DNA of 64,000 bases, taken from assembly GCF_000424985.1 (NCBI RefSeq), contig NZ_AUKX01000004.1, positions 62,001 to 126,000 on the forward strand. Reading direction: 5' to 3'. The notes below the pieces were generated by a model. That model made no database searches. It was not told the origin of the DNA and saw only the letters and a list, made by a program, of their open reading frames with translations. Shown one piece after another: positions 8,137 to 17,918 of the stretch. Position numbers and translations under genes: made by a program. The DNA comes from Arenibacter latericius DSM 15913. Lineage in GTDB: Bacteria > Bacteroidota > Bacteroidia > Flavobacteriales > Flavobacteriaceae. Within the stretch, counting starts at the first letter, position 1, and every line of letters starts with the position of its first letter.

Positions 8137-8937
8137 TTATTTTTTAGTTGCAACTAAGGCATAAACCATTGGAATCTTATTCTCCAAATGTTTTATCCTA
8201 AATTTCCCTGGTTCAATTTCTACAGTATGATTAAAACAGTTGTAGGGTGAATAATCAAATTCCTCGAAGGATTTTATTTCTAGTCCTGCTAAAATTAAAT
8301 TATTAATCACTTCACTCAAACTATGGTTCCACATTACATACTCCTGTTCAATTTCTGCATCTTTGTCGGCGTAAGTTCCCTGTTCTGTTTCAATAATTGC
8401 TCCTGAGTTGAAGTAATTGTAAGCTATCTTCTTAAAATCATCATCAAACATCCATACTGTTGGATGAAATTCTACGAAGACAAACTCTCCCCCAGGTTTT
8501 AGAAATTGGGATACTATTTTTGACCATTCCATCAAATCAGGTAACCACCCAATTGTTCCATAGCTTGTAAAAACAATATCAAATTGTTGATTTAAATATT
8601 TTGGTAAATCATAAATGTCGCAACATATAAAAGTGGCATTGGAGTTTGTATCAGTGGCAATTTTCTTGGCAGCCTCAATTGCTTTGTCAGACAAATCTAC
8701 ACCTGTGGTTATTGCCCCTAAACGACTTAGGGAAATAGTATCCTGTCCAAAGTGACACTGTAGATGAAGAATGCTTTTCCCTTTCACATCGGGTAAAAGG
8801 TCTAGTTCTATTTTATTTAAAGATGATTTTCCATTTAGAAAACCATCAAGGTCATAGAAAGCCGAGTTTAAATGTGCTTCTACTCGGTTATTCCAAGATG
8901 CTCTATTTATAGCCTTATAGTTATTTGCTTTTTTCAA
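8137..8937 (-). CDS. Class I SAM-dependent methyltransferase
   Basis: A 266-residue Rossmann-fold methyltransferase. Motif I is KSILHLQCHFGQDTISLSRL (about residues 53-72), with the less usual LQCHFGQD in place of VGCGxG; this variant is typical of the UbiE-like class found in many bacteria. DLSDKAIEAAKK follows as motif II, and FDIVFTSYGTIGWLPDL as motif IV. The acceptor substrate cannot be read from the sequence and no pathway partner sits beside it. A 133-bp gap separates it from the downstream AAA ATPase gene, so co-transcription is possible but not shown. Confidence 0.88.
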   Translation of the reverse strand: MKKANNYKAINRASWNNRVEAHLNSAFYDLDGFLNGKSSLNKIELDLLPDVKGKSILHLQCHFGQDTISLSRLGAITTGVDLSDKAIEAAKKIATDTNSNATFICCDIYDLPKYLNQQFDIVFTSYGTIGWLPDLMEWSKIVSQFLKPGGEFVFVEFHPTVWMFDDDFKKIAYNYFNSGAIIETEQGTYADKDAEIEQEYVMWNHSLSEVINNLILAGLEIKSFEEFDYSPYNCFNHTVEIEPGKFRIKHLENKIPMVYALVATKK

Positions 8938-9127
8938 TTTGCAAGCTGTTAGATTTTATAGATAATAACATTGCATGTATAGGGTCTTTTAACTTCCTTA
9001 AATCCTAGAAGTGACAAGTTGAAATTTATTAAAAGTAATCATTTTTCGAGCAGCAATAATTTAGGACACCATTTTTTTAATAGGTAAATCTACCTTAATG
9101 GAATAAACTTAACTAAGCTCTAAAAAC

Positions 9128-9163
9128 AAATTACCCCGAAGGCAAAATCCAACGGGGTAATTT
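9128..9163 (-). terminator. Terminator of the purL gene
   Basis: AAATTACCCCG (9128-9138) and CGGGGTAATTT (9153-9163) form an 11-bp stem with a 14-base loop, followed on the minus strand by a T-rich stretch. It lies 24 bp after the purL stop. Confidence 0.85.
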
Positions 9164-9186
9164 AGTTTAATATTGACAAAATGCCA

Positions 9187-12100
9187 TTATTTACTGTTTT
9201 TCTCTATCCATTTTCTGGCGTTTACAAATGCTTCTAACCAAGGAGATACTTCATCTTTTCTATCCTTAGGGTAGTGCGGCCAGTTCCATTGGAATATGGA
9301 CCGCTCTATATGAGGCATAGTTACCAAATGGCGTCCTGTCTTATCACACATCATGGCCGTGTTATAATCACTTCCATTGGGGTTGGCAGGATATCCTTCA
9401 TAACCATAATTGGCTACAATTTGATAATTGTCTTGGGATAGAGGTAATCTAAACTTCCCTTCTCCGTGAGAAATCCATACTCCAAGGTTGGCGCCTTCCA
9501 AAGAGGATAGCATTACCGAGTTGTTTTTCTGGATTTTTACAGAAGTAAACCCACTTTCGTGTTTTTTAGAATTGTTATAGGTGAGTTTCCCATGCTCCGA
9601 ATGCTCTGGATTTATAAGCTCCAACTCCATAAACAATTGACACCCATTACAAATTCCCACAGAAAGTGTATCAGGTCTAGAAAAGAAATTCTTTAATGCT
9701 TTATTGGCCTTTTCGTTGTACTTAAATGCTCCTGCCCATCCTTTAGCACTTCCTAATACATCGGAGTTAGAGAATCCGCCTACAGCGCCAATAAATTGAA
9801 TATCCTCTAAGGTTTCTCTACCGGATATTAAATCGGTCATATGTACGTCCTTAACATCAAAACCAGCTAAAAACATGGCATTTGCCATTTCACGCTCAGA
9901 GTTACTTCCTTTTTCCCTTAGAATAGCCGCTTTTGGTCTATTCTCAGCAGCAGGCTTTTCTGGCATTTTACCATTAAAATTCGCTGGGAAAGTATAGTTT
10001 AAAGGCTGATTCTTATAATTTTCATATCGGTCTTTAGCAAGATTATTAGCGGTTTGCTGCTGATCTAAAAGATAAGATGTCTTAAACCAAGTATCTCTTA
10101 AGGACTCTATATTTAGACCCATTTCCACCTCATTGTTTTTGAGGGTAAGGGTAGCTTCCTCAGAAACGGAACCAATATTGTAAAAGGTAACTCCGGCTTC
10201 TTTAAGGATTGCTTCTACAGATGCATCCTTAGCTTGAAAAACGATTCCAGAGTTTTCAGCAAACAACAATTTAATGGTGTCTGACTCTTTTATAGGGGAT
10301 AAATCTAATTTAGCACCTAGATTTTGATCAGCAAAACAAAGCTCTAAAAGAGTTGTGATTAATCCACCAGAAGCAACATCATGTCCTGCAAGAATTTTGT
10401 CTTCTTCGATTAATTTCTGAATCGTATTGAATGTGTTCTTAAAGTTTTTAGCATTGAGTACTGAAGGGGCTTCGTTTCCAATAGTATTGAAAACTTGAGC
10501 AAAAGAAGATCCTCCTAATTTATGACTGTCTTCTGATAAGTTGATATAATAAATATCTCCTCCATTTTTTTGTAAAACGGGCTCAACTACCTTATTAATA
10601 TCGTTACAGTTGGCAGCAGCGGAGATAATTACCGTTCCTGGGGCGATTACCTCGTCGTTTTTATAACGTTGCTTCATGGAAAGTGAATCTTTCCCAGTAG
10701 GAACGTTGATTCCCAATTCTATAGAAAAATCAGAAACCGCTGAAACAGCTTCATATAATCTGGCATCCTCCCCTTCATTATTACAAGGCCACATCCAGTT
10801 GGCAGAAAGCGATACCGAAGAAAGTCCATCTTTTAATGGGGCCCATACGATATTGGTCAACGCCTCAGCGATACTATTTTTACTCCCTGCTGAAGGGTCA
10901 ATAAGTCCAGAAATAGGAGAGTGGCCAATAGAAGTGGCAATTCCTTCCTTCCCTTTATAATCCAACGCCATTACTCCACAGTTGTTTAAAGGCAATTGTA
11001 GTGAACCTACGCACTGTTGTTTAGCTACTTTCCCTCCAACACATCGGTCTACCTTATTGGTAAGCCAATCTTTAGATGCTACAGCTTCTAATTGAAGTAC
11101 GTTTTCTAAATATTCATGAAAGTGCTCCAAAGAATAAGCAGGGGCGCTGTATTCTCTTTTTACCGTAGTATCTGTCATGATGGTTTTTGGAGAGCTCCCG
11201 AACATATCAGATAGGTCTAAATCCATTGGTTTTTCTCCTGTAGTGGCCGACTCAAAGGTGAAACGCTTGTCTCCAGTTACATCACCTACTTTATACATTG
11301 GCGATCTTTCCCTATCTGCAATTCTTTGTAGCGTTTCTATATCTTGTTTGCCTATTACTAAGCCCATACGTTCCTGGGATTCGTTCCCTATAGTTTCCTT
11401 AGCCGATAAGGTAGGGTCACCAACAGGAAGCTTGTCCAAATCGATTTTCCCACCAGTATCTTCTACTAGTTCGGAAAGACAATTTAAATGTCCGCCAGCC
11501 CCATGATCGTGAATAGATACTATTGAGTTGTGTTCTGCTTCTACCATCCCTCTGATAGCATTGGCAGCTCTTTTTTGCATTTCTGGATTGGAACGTTGTA
11601 TGGCATTCAGTTCTATAGCAGATCCAAATGCACCAGTATCTGCACTAGAAACAGCAGCTCCACCCATCCCAATACGATAATTATCGCCACCTAGGATTAC
11701 AATCTTATCTCCAGCTTTGGGCTCTTCTTTTATTGCCTGACTGGCTTTGCCATACCCAATTCCTCCGGCTTGCATAATCACTTTGTCATACCCTAACTTG
11801 CGGTCATTTTCATCGTGTTCAAAGGTAAGTACTGAACCAGCTATTAAAGGCTGACCAAATTTGTTTCCAAAGTCTGATGCTCCATTAGATGCTTTAATTA
11901 AGATATCCATTGGGGTTTGGTATAGCCAATCTCTTTCCTTCATAGCCTTTTCCCATGGTCTATTCTCCTCTAAACGAGAATAGGCAGTCATATAAACTGC
12001 AGTTCCTGCCAATGGTAAAGAGCCTTTCCCTCCTGCCAGACGGTCGCGAATTTCACCTCCTGCACCGGTAGCAGCACCACTAAAAGGTTCTACAGTAGTA

Positions 12101-12855
12101 GGGAAGTTGTGAGTTTCTGCTTTTAGTGAAATAACAGAGTCAAAATCCTTTTCTTGATAAAAATCGGGCTTATCTGCTGTTTTAGGAGCAAACTGAACCG
12201 CTTTTGGACCCTTAATAAAGGCAACGTTATCTTTATAAGCAGATACTATATCTCCTGGATTTTCTTTTGAAGTCTTTTTAATCAGCTGGAAAAGAGAAGC
12301 AGGTTTTTCCTCCCCATCAATGATAAAGGTGCCATTAAATATCTTATGTCTACAGTGTTCTGAATTTACTTGACTAAATCCAAAAACTTCGGAATCGGTT
12401 AATTTACGTCCTATCTTTTTAGACACTTCTTTTAGGTAGTCCACTTCCTCTTCATTAAGGGCAAGGCCTTCCTGTTCATTATATGCAGCAATATCTTCAA
12501 TCTCTTGGATGGGAGCAGGCGCTACATCTACCTTAAAAATATCCTGATGGAGTGAGCTATATTTTTGTGACAACATAGGGTCGTAGTCTTTAAACTCCTT
12601 GGTTGAAGCAACAAACTCCTCAATTCTAATTATCCCAGAAATACCCATATTTTGGGTGATTTCCGTGGCATTAGTACTCCATGGTGTAATCATTGCAGCC
12701 CTAGGCCCAACAAAAAAGGCGTCTAAAGACGCCGCAATTATCTTAGGTTGATTGCCAAATAACCAACTAAGCTTTAAAACATCTTCCTGTAACAGATCTT
12801 GCTTGGTTTGTACCGCAAATACTTTGGTGTCGAGGTCTCCGAAGAAATGAATCAT
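9187..12855 (-). CDS. purL: Phosphoribosylformylglycinamidine synthase, large single-chain type
   Basis: Fourth step of de novo purine synthesis: converts FGAR, glutamine and ATP to FGAM. At 1222 residues it is the large form that fuses PurS-like, synthetase and glutaminase parts. The N-terminal PurS-like and linker region covers about 1-220. The synthetase core has SEHCRHKIF (about 169-177), LKAETHNFPTTVEPFSGAATG, HDHGAGG and SGINVP-type segments. The C-terminal class I glutaminase (about 960-1222) shows GVGGFSNSDVLGSAKGW, the nucleophile in SVGICNGCQLF, and a late MPHIERS. All catalytic regions are present. It appears to be a single-gene transcript with its own terminator. Confidence 0.97.
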   Translation of the reverse strand: MIHFFGDLDTKVFAVQTKQDLLQEDVLKLSWLFGNQPKIIAASLDAFFVGPRAAMITPWSTNATEITQNMGISGIIRIEEFVASTKEFKDYDPMLSQKYSSLHQDIFKVDVAPAPIQEIEDIAAYNEQEGLALNEEEVDYLKEVSKKIGRKLTDSEVFGFSQVNSEHCRHKIFNGTFIIDGEEKPASLFQLIKKTSKENPGDIVSAYKDNVAFIKGPKAVQFAPKTADKPDFYQEKDFDSVISLKAETHNFPTTVEPFSGAATGAGGEIRDRLAGGKGSLPLAGTAVYMTAYSRLEENRPWEKAMKERDWLYQTPMDILIKASNGASDFGNKFGQPLIAGSVLTFEHDENDRKLGYDKVIMQAGGIGYGKASQAIKEEPKAGDKIVILGGDNYRIGMGGAAVSSADTGAFGSAIELNAIQRSNPEMQKRAANAIRGMVEAEHNSIVSIHDHGAGGHLNCLSELVEDTGGKIDLDKLPVGDPTLSAKETIGNESQERMGLVIGKQDIETLQRIADRERSPMYKVGDVTGDKRFTFESATTGEKPMDLDLSDMFGSSPKTIMTDTTVKREYSAPAYSLEHFHEYLENVLQLEAVASKDWLTNKVDRCVGGKVAKQQCVGSLQLPLNNCGVMALDYKGKEGIATSIGHSPISGLIDPSAGSKNSIAEALTNIVWAPLKDGLSSVSLSANWMWPCNNEGEDARLYEAVSAVSDFSIELGINVPTGKDSLSMKQRYKNDEVIAPGTVIISAAANCNDINKVVEPVLQKNGGDIYYINLSEDSHKLGGSSFAQVFNTIGNEAPSVLNAKNFKNTFNTIQKLIEEDKILAGHDVASGGLITTLLELCFADQNLGAKLDLSPIKESDTIKLLFAENSGIVFQAKDASVEAILKEAGVTFYNIGSVSEEATLTLKNNEVEMGLNIESLRDTWFKTSYLLDQQQTANNLAKDRYENYKNQPLNYTFPANFNGKMPEKPAAENRPKAAILREKGSNSEREMANAMFLAGFDVKDVHMTDLISGRETLEDIQFIGAVGGFSNSDVLGSAKGWAGAFKYNEKANKALKNFFSRPDTLSVGICNGCQLFMELELINPEHSEHGKLTYNNSKKHESGFTSVKIQKNNSVMLSSLEGANLGVWISHGEGKFRLPLSQDNYQIVANYGYEGYPANPNGSDYNTAMMCDKTGRHLVTMPHIERSIFQWNWPHYPKDRKDEVSPWLEAFVNARKWIEKNSK

Positions 12856-13085
12856 CTAGTTTATAAATTGTATGATTAAGAAAGCCACAAATTTACGGTT
12901 TTAAACTGTAATTTTTAAGGAGAATAGTGAACAGTTTTTAGTTGTATTTGTTAATTGCTTTTGAGCAGTTGTATTTTGAGGTGGTTTAAAGCGTCTTTAA
13001 ATGGTTTATTATTATCATTTTATGTAGAGATGTAATTAAATACGTCTTTGAAATTATATTAAACCTTTAGTTTACATTAAGATGA

Positions 13086-14051
13086 TTAATAGGTTTTATT
13101 AGAGTTGGTTCTGCTTATATTTGAGGTGTGTGATTTGGGTTCTATGTGAATTAAAACATGCTCTAAGTTGGGGATTTTCCTTATCAGGGTATCTTTTAAT
13201 TTATGTGATATAGCATGACCTTCATAGACCGTAATATCGCCGTTTACTAGAGCATGAAGATCTACATGATACTTGGTCCCAGCCTTTCTTACAAAGCACT
13301 TTTCGGTTCCTAAAACTCCGTCTACATGAATAGATACCTGTCTTATTTCTTCAATAAGATCATCGTAAAGGTGTTCGTCCATGACTTCCCCAAGTGCCGG
13401 ACGGAATATTAAATAGCTATTATAAACAATAAATCCTGCTGCAAATAATGCAGCCCAATCATCAGCAGTTTCATAGCCATCTCCTAGTAACAAGGAAATA
13501 GTAATGCCAACAAAAGCCATTACTGAGGTTATAGCATCGCTTCTATGGTGCCAAGCATCTGCTTTTAAGGAGGAGCTATTGGTCTCTATACTTTTCTTTA
13601 ATACGAGACGAAAAGAAGTTTCTTTCCATATTATTATTCCTCCAAGTATTAATAAAGTCCACGGTTTAGGAGGTAGGTGTGGGGTTTGTATGTTTTGGAT
13701 GCTATTATATGCGATTAAAGTAGCAGATAACAATAAAAAACCAACTACTAAAAAGGTAATTAAAGGTTCTATTTTTCCATGTCCATAGGGGTGGTTTTCA
13801 TCGGCAGGTCTTTTAGCATATTTTAACCCGAAAAGAACTAGAAGGGAAGAAAAAATATCCGTAGTAGACTCTATAGCATCGGCTATAAGAGCATAGGAGT
13901 TTCCGAAAAAGCCAGCCAACCCCTTAATAATCGCTAAAAAGGTGCTTGCAGCTATACTGAAGTATATGGTTTGTATGGCTGTATTTTCGTTCTTCAAATC
14001 TGAGGCTTTTTTGAAACCATAAAGATAATGGACTAAAATCAAAGTCTCCAT
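13086..14051 (-). CDS. Cation diffusion facilitator (CDF) family efflux transporter
   Basis: A 321-residue inner-membrane metal/H+ antiporter. Membrane segments alternate as in the CDF fold; TM2 carries SYALIADAIESTTDIFSS, in which the Zn-site pattern is A-D-A-x-E-S-x-x-D, and TM5 carries KADAWHHRSDAITS, the HxxxD partner. GHGKIEP marks the TM2-TM3 loop. The cytoplasmic C-terminal domain (about 210-300) ends with the family fold EHVLIHIEP. Likely exports Zn(II), Fe(II) or similar; the metal cannot be named with certainty. The A-D at the first half of the site followed by H-x3-D fits zinc-type members. It is flanked by spacers on both sides and has no operon partner. Confidence 0.9.
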   Translation of the reverse strand: METLILVHYLYGFKKASDLKNENTAIQTIYFSIAASTFLAIIKGLAGFFGNSYALIADAIESTTDIFSSLLVLFGLKYAKRPADENHPYGHGKIEPLITFLVVGFLLLSATLIAYNSIQNIQTPHLPPKPWTLLILGGIIIWKETSFRLVLKKSIETNSSSLKADAWHHRSDAITSVMAFVGITISLLLGDGYETADDWAALFAAGFIVYNSYLIFRPALGEVMDEHLYDDLIEEIRQVSIHVDGVLGTEKCFVRKAGTKYHVDLHALVNGDITVYEGHAISHKLKDTLIRKIPNLEHVLIHIEPKSHTSNISRTNSNKTY

Positions 14052-14476
14052 TTAATTAGTAACATTCCGAGGTTCCACAAGTTTATGTCAATTTATTGTA
14101 TAGATCTCTTTAAGCCTAGATGGATAGTCTAACAGTAATGGACTCTAGATTTTAAGTGGATATGATTTCTGAACTGATTATTTCTTACAGTAATTCTATC
14201 GCTATAACGTTACAAAATGAACTAAACAAGGGTAAGGTTAGCTTATCCGACCACTACAAAACAATATTAAGCTTTGCTTTATGTGCGCTCATGTAAACTT
14301 CTATTAATCAAATTTATAAATTAATAATTTTTTTTTGCTAATGTAAATGTCTACTAAGAAGTATTTTTTTAATCAAATAAAAAAACAGTGATTTAAAGTA
14401 GGGTAAATCATCTTATGATTGTTTTATTCTTGAACCATAGCTTCGGACTAAAATGTTCGAATAAAACATTAAAACT
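14052..14476. other. Divergent intergenic region, no gene seen
   Basis: A 425-bp AT-rich region between the CDF transporter (minus) and a small secreted protein (plus). It has long A and T runs around 14320-14380 and two related segments, atgtaaacttcta near 14293 and atgtaaatgtcta near 14341. I saw no convincing RNA gene, ORF or consensus promoter. Confidence 0.5.
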
Positions 14477-14917
14477 ATGAAGAGAATAAAATACCTACCG
14501 TTATTTGGCTTGTTGATTGTATCTGTGTGTTTGTTTGCCCAAAAAGAAAAAACTACTAAAAACAAAGACCTTTCTTATTACGAACAACGCGCTATTGAAG
14601 ATGCAAAATATGAGCAAACTCAAAACTTAGATGAAGATGAGGAGGAGGAATTTTGGGAAGATCAGAAAGAATATGAGCGAAATTTAAAAAAGAGAGACAG
14701 AAGGGCCTACAGGGCTTATCTAAAAGGGAAAAGGGATGCTTATGCCGAGCATAGGCAACATTGTGATTCTCATTGCCACCACAGTAGACATTATCACAGT
14801 CACGCTTCTTTTTATTACTACAATAATGCTCATTATAGTGATCGTAGACCATATAATAGAACAACAATTAGTACCGGAGTCGGAATAAGAATGCCTAGTA
14901 TTAGGGTTGGACTCTAA
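14477..14917 (+). CDS. Small secreted protein, acidic then His/Tyr-rich; unknown function
   Basis: I do not recognise a family for this 146-residue protein. MKRIKYLPLFGLLIVSVCLF followed by AQ is a plausible signal peptide cut near residue 22. Next come a strongly acidic stretch (LDEDEEEEFWEDQ, about 51-63), a basic stretch (RNLKKRDRRAYRAYLKGKR, about 68-86) and a segment dense in His and Tyr (residues about 93-125, for instance HCHHSRHYHSH) that could bind metal ions. The C-terminus TGVGIRMPSIRVGL resembles an amyloid- or barrel-like strand but is too short to classify. It is monocistronic, ending in a strong bidirectional hairpin. Confidence 0.7.
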   Translation: MKRIKYLPLFGLLIVSVCLFAQKEKTTKNKDLSYYEQRAIEDAKYEQTQNLDEDEEEEFWEDQKEYERNLKKRDRRAYRAYLKGKRDAYAEHRQHCDSHCHHSRHYHSHASFYYYNNAHYSDRRPYNRTTISTGVGIRMPSIRVGL

Positions 14918-14939
14918 AACTATAAATAGACCTCAAAAA

Positions 14940-14970
14940 ACTATCCCCGATGTTGAGCATCGGGGATAGT
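14940..14970. terminator. Bidirectional terminator
   Basis: ACTATCCCCGATG (14940-14952), a TTGAG loop and CATCGGGGATAGT (14958-14970) form a 13-bp perfect stem. An A-run precedes and a T-rich stretch follows, serving the convergent genes ending at 14917 and 14990. Confidence 0.9.
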
Positions 14971-14989
14971 TTGTTAGTATTAATAATGT

Positions 14990-16207
14990 TTAAGCAGGAT
15001 TCTTTTCTAGCTGGGCCATATAGAAGCCATCAAAACCTGTTTTTGAGGAATAGATTTTAGATTCTTTTACGAGATTAAAATCCTTTCCGGCTTCAGAACT
15101 TAAAAATTTCTTTACCTGTAAAATATTTTCTTGAGGTAAGATAGAGCAGGTTGCATAAACTAACTTCCCGCCAGATTTAACAATGCGACTATAGCTCTGT
15201 AATATTTCTTGTTGGGTAACCATAATTTTATCAAGAAACTCTGGTTGCAACTTCCATTTGGCATCCGGATTTCTTTTTAATACTCCTAGTCCTGTACAAG
15301 GAGCATCTATAAGCACACGGTCTGCTGTATCGTATAATTTCTTAATTACCTTAGTGGTTTCAATTTGTCTAGTTTCCACATTGTGGGCTCCAGCTCTTTT
15401 TGCCCTTCTTTTAAGCTCCTTAAGCTTATTGCCATAAATGTCCAAGGCTATTAACTGCCCTTTGTTTTCCATTAAGGCTGCTAAATGTAAGGTTTTACCT
15501 CCTGCACCTGCACAAGTATCTACCACTCGCTGTCCGGGCTTTATATCTAAAAATGGAGCTACTAGTTGAGAAGAGGCATCTTGCACCTCAAACCATCCCA
15601 TTTTAAAAGGCTCAGTAATAAATACGTTGCTTCGTTCAACTAATTTTAAAGCTTCTGGATATCCACGTACGGCTTCGGTTTCAATTCCTGCTTCTTGGAG
15701 TGCGTCTTTTAAAGCGTTTTTGGTGGTCTTTAAGGTATTTACCCTTAAGATTACATCTGCTTGTTGGTTTAATGCAGCAATTTCCTTAGTCCAAAGATCT
15801 TCGCCCAACGCTTTAGCTCCCAACTCATCCATCCAATCTGGAACCGATTCTCTGTATTTTCTTATTTTAGAAAGTTCATCAAACCTACCTTTAATCCTTC
15901 TTTCTGGAGTTGGCTCTAATTGTTTCCAATCTGGAAGTTTAATGCCTTTTAGTACCGCCCAAACAGCAAACATTCTAAACAAGTTAGGCCTACTATAGGG
16001 CGCTTTTACATCGGCAATCTCTGCATATAATCTTTTCCACCTAACCATGTCATAGGTGGTTTCGGCAATAAAGCCTCTATCTCGCGCACCCCAGCGCTTA
16101 TCGTATTTTAATACTTTTTCTACTACTTTGTCTGCATATTCGCCTTCGTTAAATATGTAATTTAAGGCATCAACAACTGCAAACACTAGATTTCTATGTA
16201 ATCGCAT
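14990..16207 (-). CDS. RsmB/NOP-family 16S rRNA (cytosine-C5) methyltransferase
   Basis: Methylates a cytosine C5 in rRNA using SAM. The 405-residue protein has a NusB-like N-terminal part (1-135) and the NOP/Sun catalytic fold: motif I VVDTCAGAGGKTLHLAALM (about 230-248), the aspartate strand LIALDIYGNK, motif IV DAPCTGLGVLKRNP (about 300-313) and motif VI LVYATCSILPQEN (about 347-359). The cysteines in PC and TCS are the release and nucleophile residues of RsmB/RsmF enzymes. The PUA-type extension of RsmF is absent, so RsmB-like activity is more likely, though the exact site is inferred. It is convergent with the small secreted protein gene. Confidence 0.9.
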   Translation of the reverse strand: MRLHRNLVFAVVDALNYIFNEGEYADKVVEKVLKYDKRWGARDRGFIAETTYDMVRWKRLYAEIADVKAPYSRPNLFRMFAVWAVLKGIKLPDWKQLEPTPERRIKGRFDELSKIRKYRESVPDWMDELGAKALGEDLWTKEIAALNQQADVILRVNTLKTTKNALKDALQEAGIETEAVRGYPEALKLVERSNVFITEPFKMGWFEVQDASSQLVAPFLDIKPGQRVVDTCAGAGGKTLHLAALMENKGQLIALDIYGNKLKELKRRAKRAGAHNVETRQIETTKVIKKLYDTADRVLIDAPCTGLGVLKRNPDAKWKLQPEFLDKIMVTQQEILQSYSRIVKSGGKLVYATCSILPQENILQVKKFLSSEAGKDFNLVKESKIYSSKTGFDGFYMAQLEKNPA

Positions 16208-16273
16208 TTTTAAAAAATTAAGATTGCAAAGGTATTGTATTAGAAGCTATTCCTATTATTTTTGGTGAAAATT

Positions 16274-17311
16274 ATGAGCATGACTAGATTAATCCCCGCT
16301 TTTATACTATTTCTACTCGTTTCTTGTGCTAATACGGAAGGTTCAAAGGTCTTTTCTTCGGTAGAAGTAGAAACTATTTTAGCCGATTCTTTAAGTATAA
16401 GGGCAATAGAACTTATGGATGCAGGTAGCTTAGCTTTTGCTGCTAATAAGGGTGCTTTTGGATTAATTGATTTACGTACCGGTAAATCTAAAGTGAACAC
16501 ACAACAATATGATACCTTGACCCCTGAATTTAGGTCTATTGCGAATACTTCTACCGACTTCTTTATGCTCTCAGTAGCGAACCCAGCCTTATTGTATAAG
16601 ACAGGGGATTCTGGATCTATGGAGGTGGTTTATAAGGAGGAAGATGAAAAGGTGTTCTATGATTCTATGACCTTTTGGAACAATAGGGAAGGAATTGCTA
16701 TTGGCGATAGTATGGACGGCTGTTTGTCTATAATTATTACGCGAGATGGTGGCAACAGTTGGAACAAAGTACCATGTTCATCCCTGCCTAAAGCTGAGGA
16801 AGGCGAGGGGGCATTTGCGGCTAGTAATACCAATATAAAGGTTGTTGGGGATAAGGCTTGGATAGCAACTACTAAGGGTAATATTTATTATACGGAAAAC
16901 AAAGGGATCTCATGGGAGGTAATTGCAACCCCAATTCTCAGTGAAAAATCTACTCAAGGAATATATTCGGTGGACTTCTACGATGAAAAAATCGGATTCG
17001 TAATTGGTGGGGACTATACCGATCCTGATAGTAATTTTAATAATAAGGCAGTAACCGTAGATGGAGGAAAAACATGGCAATTGGTTGCTAGTGGGCAATT
17101 GCCAGATTATAGAAGCTGTGTGCAGTTTGTGCCTAATTCAGATGGACAAGGACTTATTGCTATAGGATTTAATGGTATTGCTTATTCTCATGATAGAGGA
17201 GAAAACTGGAATCAGCTTTCCGATGAGTCCTTCTATACCATACGTTTTTTAAATGATTCCGTTGCTTATGCTGCCGGGAAAAATAGAGTAGCTAAACTAA
17301 CGTTTAAGTAG
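16274..17311 (+). CDS. YCF48/BNR-repeat beta-propeller lipoprotein
   Basis: An exported lipoprotein of about 345 residues. I choose the ATG at 16274 over a TTG at 16262, because it leaves a compact signal sequence, MSMTRLIPAFILFLLVSC, ending in a lipobox. The mature protein contains sialidase/Asp-box-like repeats: TRDGGNSWNKV, TENKGISWEVI, TVDGGKTWQLV and SHDRGENWNQL, each on a propeller blade, as in YCF48-like and BNR proteins often labelled oxidoreductase in Bacteroidota. The Asp-boxes are structural and do not prove glycosidase activity; none of the sialidase arginine triad was identified. It is divergent from the rRNA methyltransferase and probably has a carbohydrate- or protein-binding role at the cell envelope. 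Confidence 0.8.
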   Translation: MSMTRLIPAFILFLLVSCANTEGSKVFSSVEVETILADSLSIRAIELMDAGSLAFAANKGAFGLIDLRTGKSKVNTQQYDTLTPEFRSIANTSTDFFMLSVANPALLYKTGDSGSMEVVYKEEDEKVFYDSMTFWNNREGIAIGDSMDGCLSIIITRDGGNSWNKVPCSSLPKAEEGEGAFAASNTNIKVVGDKAWIATTKGNIYYTENKGISWEVIATPILSEKSTQGIYSVDFYDEKIGFVIGGDYTDPDSNFNNKAVTVDGGKTWQLVASGQLPDYRSCVQFVPNSDGQGLIAIGFNGIAYSHDRGENWNQLSDESFYTIRFLNDSVAYAAGKNRVAKLTFK

Positions 17312-17468
17312 GGATTAATACTTGTATTTGGGCAATTGATTTATATTATAAGCTCTTATTATGAGTGATTTAATTGATTCAATTACCCCTAGTGAAAAAG
17401 GTTGGTATCAACCCAAACTTGTAAGTAATCTTTGTATAATGCGAGTTATAAACCGTAAATTACTATTA

Positions 17469-17918
17469 CTATTCTTTTCCTCTTTTATGTCGATATTGTT
17501 TAATTAACTGTCGTTTAAACTCTTCTTCGGACCGTAGTAAAATGATAGTTTTTGTAGCTGAAATGGTATTAGAGACCTTTTCTACATATGCCTTTCTCGC
17601 TTTATATTTTTCATCTTCTAGCTTTTCCATCTGTTTTAATAGGTCGCTAGCCTCCTTTGAAGATAGGGTTTCAAGATTCTTAATTTTCTTTTTAATCTCA
17701 CTATGCTCCTGTCTATGAATTGCTATTTTTTGAGCTTCATATTCATTGTATATAGGCCAAAATTCCTGTGCTTCCTTTGGGCTCAAGTTAAGGCGTTCCG
17801 TAATAAAAGCAATTTTATAGGATTTTATTTTATCCCAATCTTGTTTGCTTTGAGCGTTGGTAACCACGGTGGCCATCAACCAAAAAACTGGTAGGATTAT
17901 GTATAATTTTCTAATCAT
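17469..17918 (-). CDS. Spy/CpxP-like periplasmic protein encoded with an ECF sigma factor
   Basis: A 149-residue protein with a signal peptide (MIRKLYIILPVFWLMATVVT followed by NAQS) and an all-helical, highly charged mature part. KIAFITERLNLSPKEAQEFW (about 33-52) is the pattern seen in Spy/CpxP-like (LTXXQ-type) periplasmic helical proteins, followed by WPIYNEYEAQKIAIHRQ. In Bacteroidota such proteins are often labelled as sensors of ECF-type sigma factors. It is the last gene of a three-gene operon: its start codon overlaps the stop of the preceding gene by 8 bp. I infer envelope-stress buffering or sensing; no direct evidence of the signal. Confidence 0.78.
   Translation of the reverse strand: MIRKLYIILPVFWLMATVVTNAQSKQDWDKIKSYKIAFITERLNLSPKEAQEFWPIYNEYEAQKIAIHRQEHSEIKKKIKNLETLSSKEASDLLKQMEKLEDEKYKARKAYVEKVSNTISATKTIILLRSEEEFKRQLIKQYRHKRGKE

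Noticed and set aside
17361-17506. Short plus-strand ORF (MSDLIDSITPSEKGW...)
   Set aside because: Under 50 codons, overlaps the convergent Spy-like gene and shows no coding features or ribosome-binding context.
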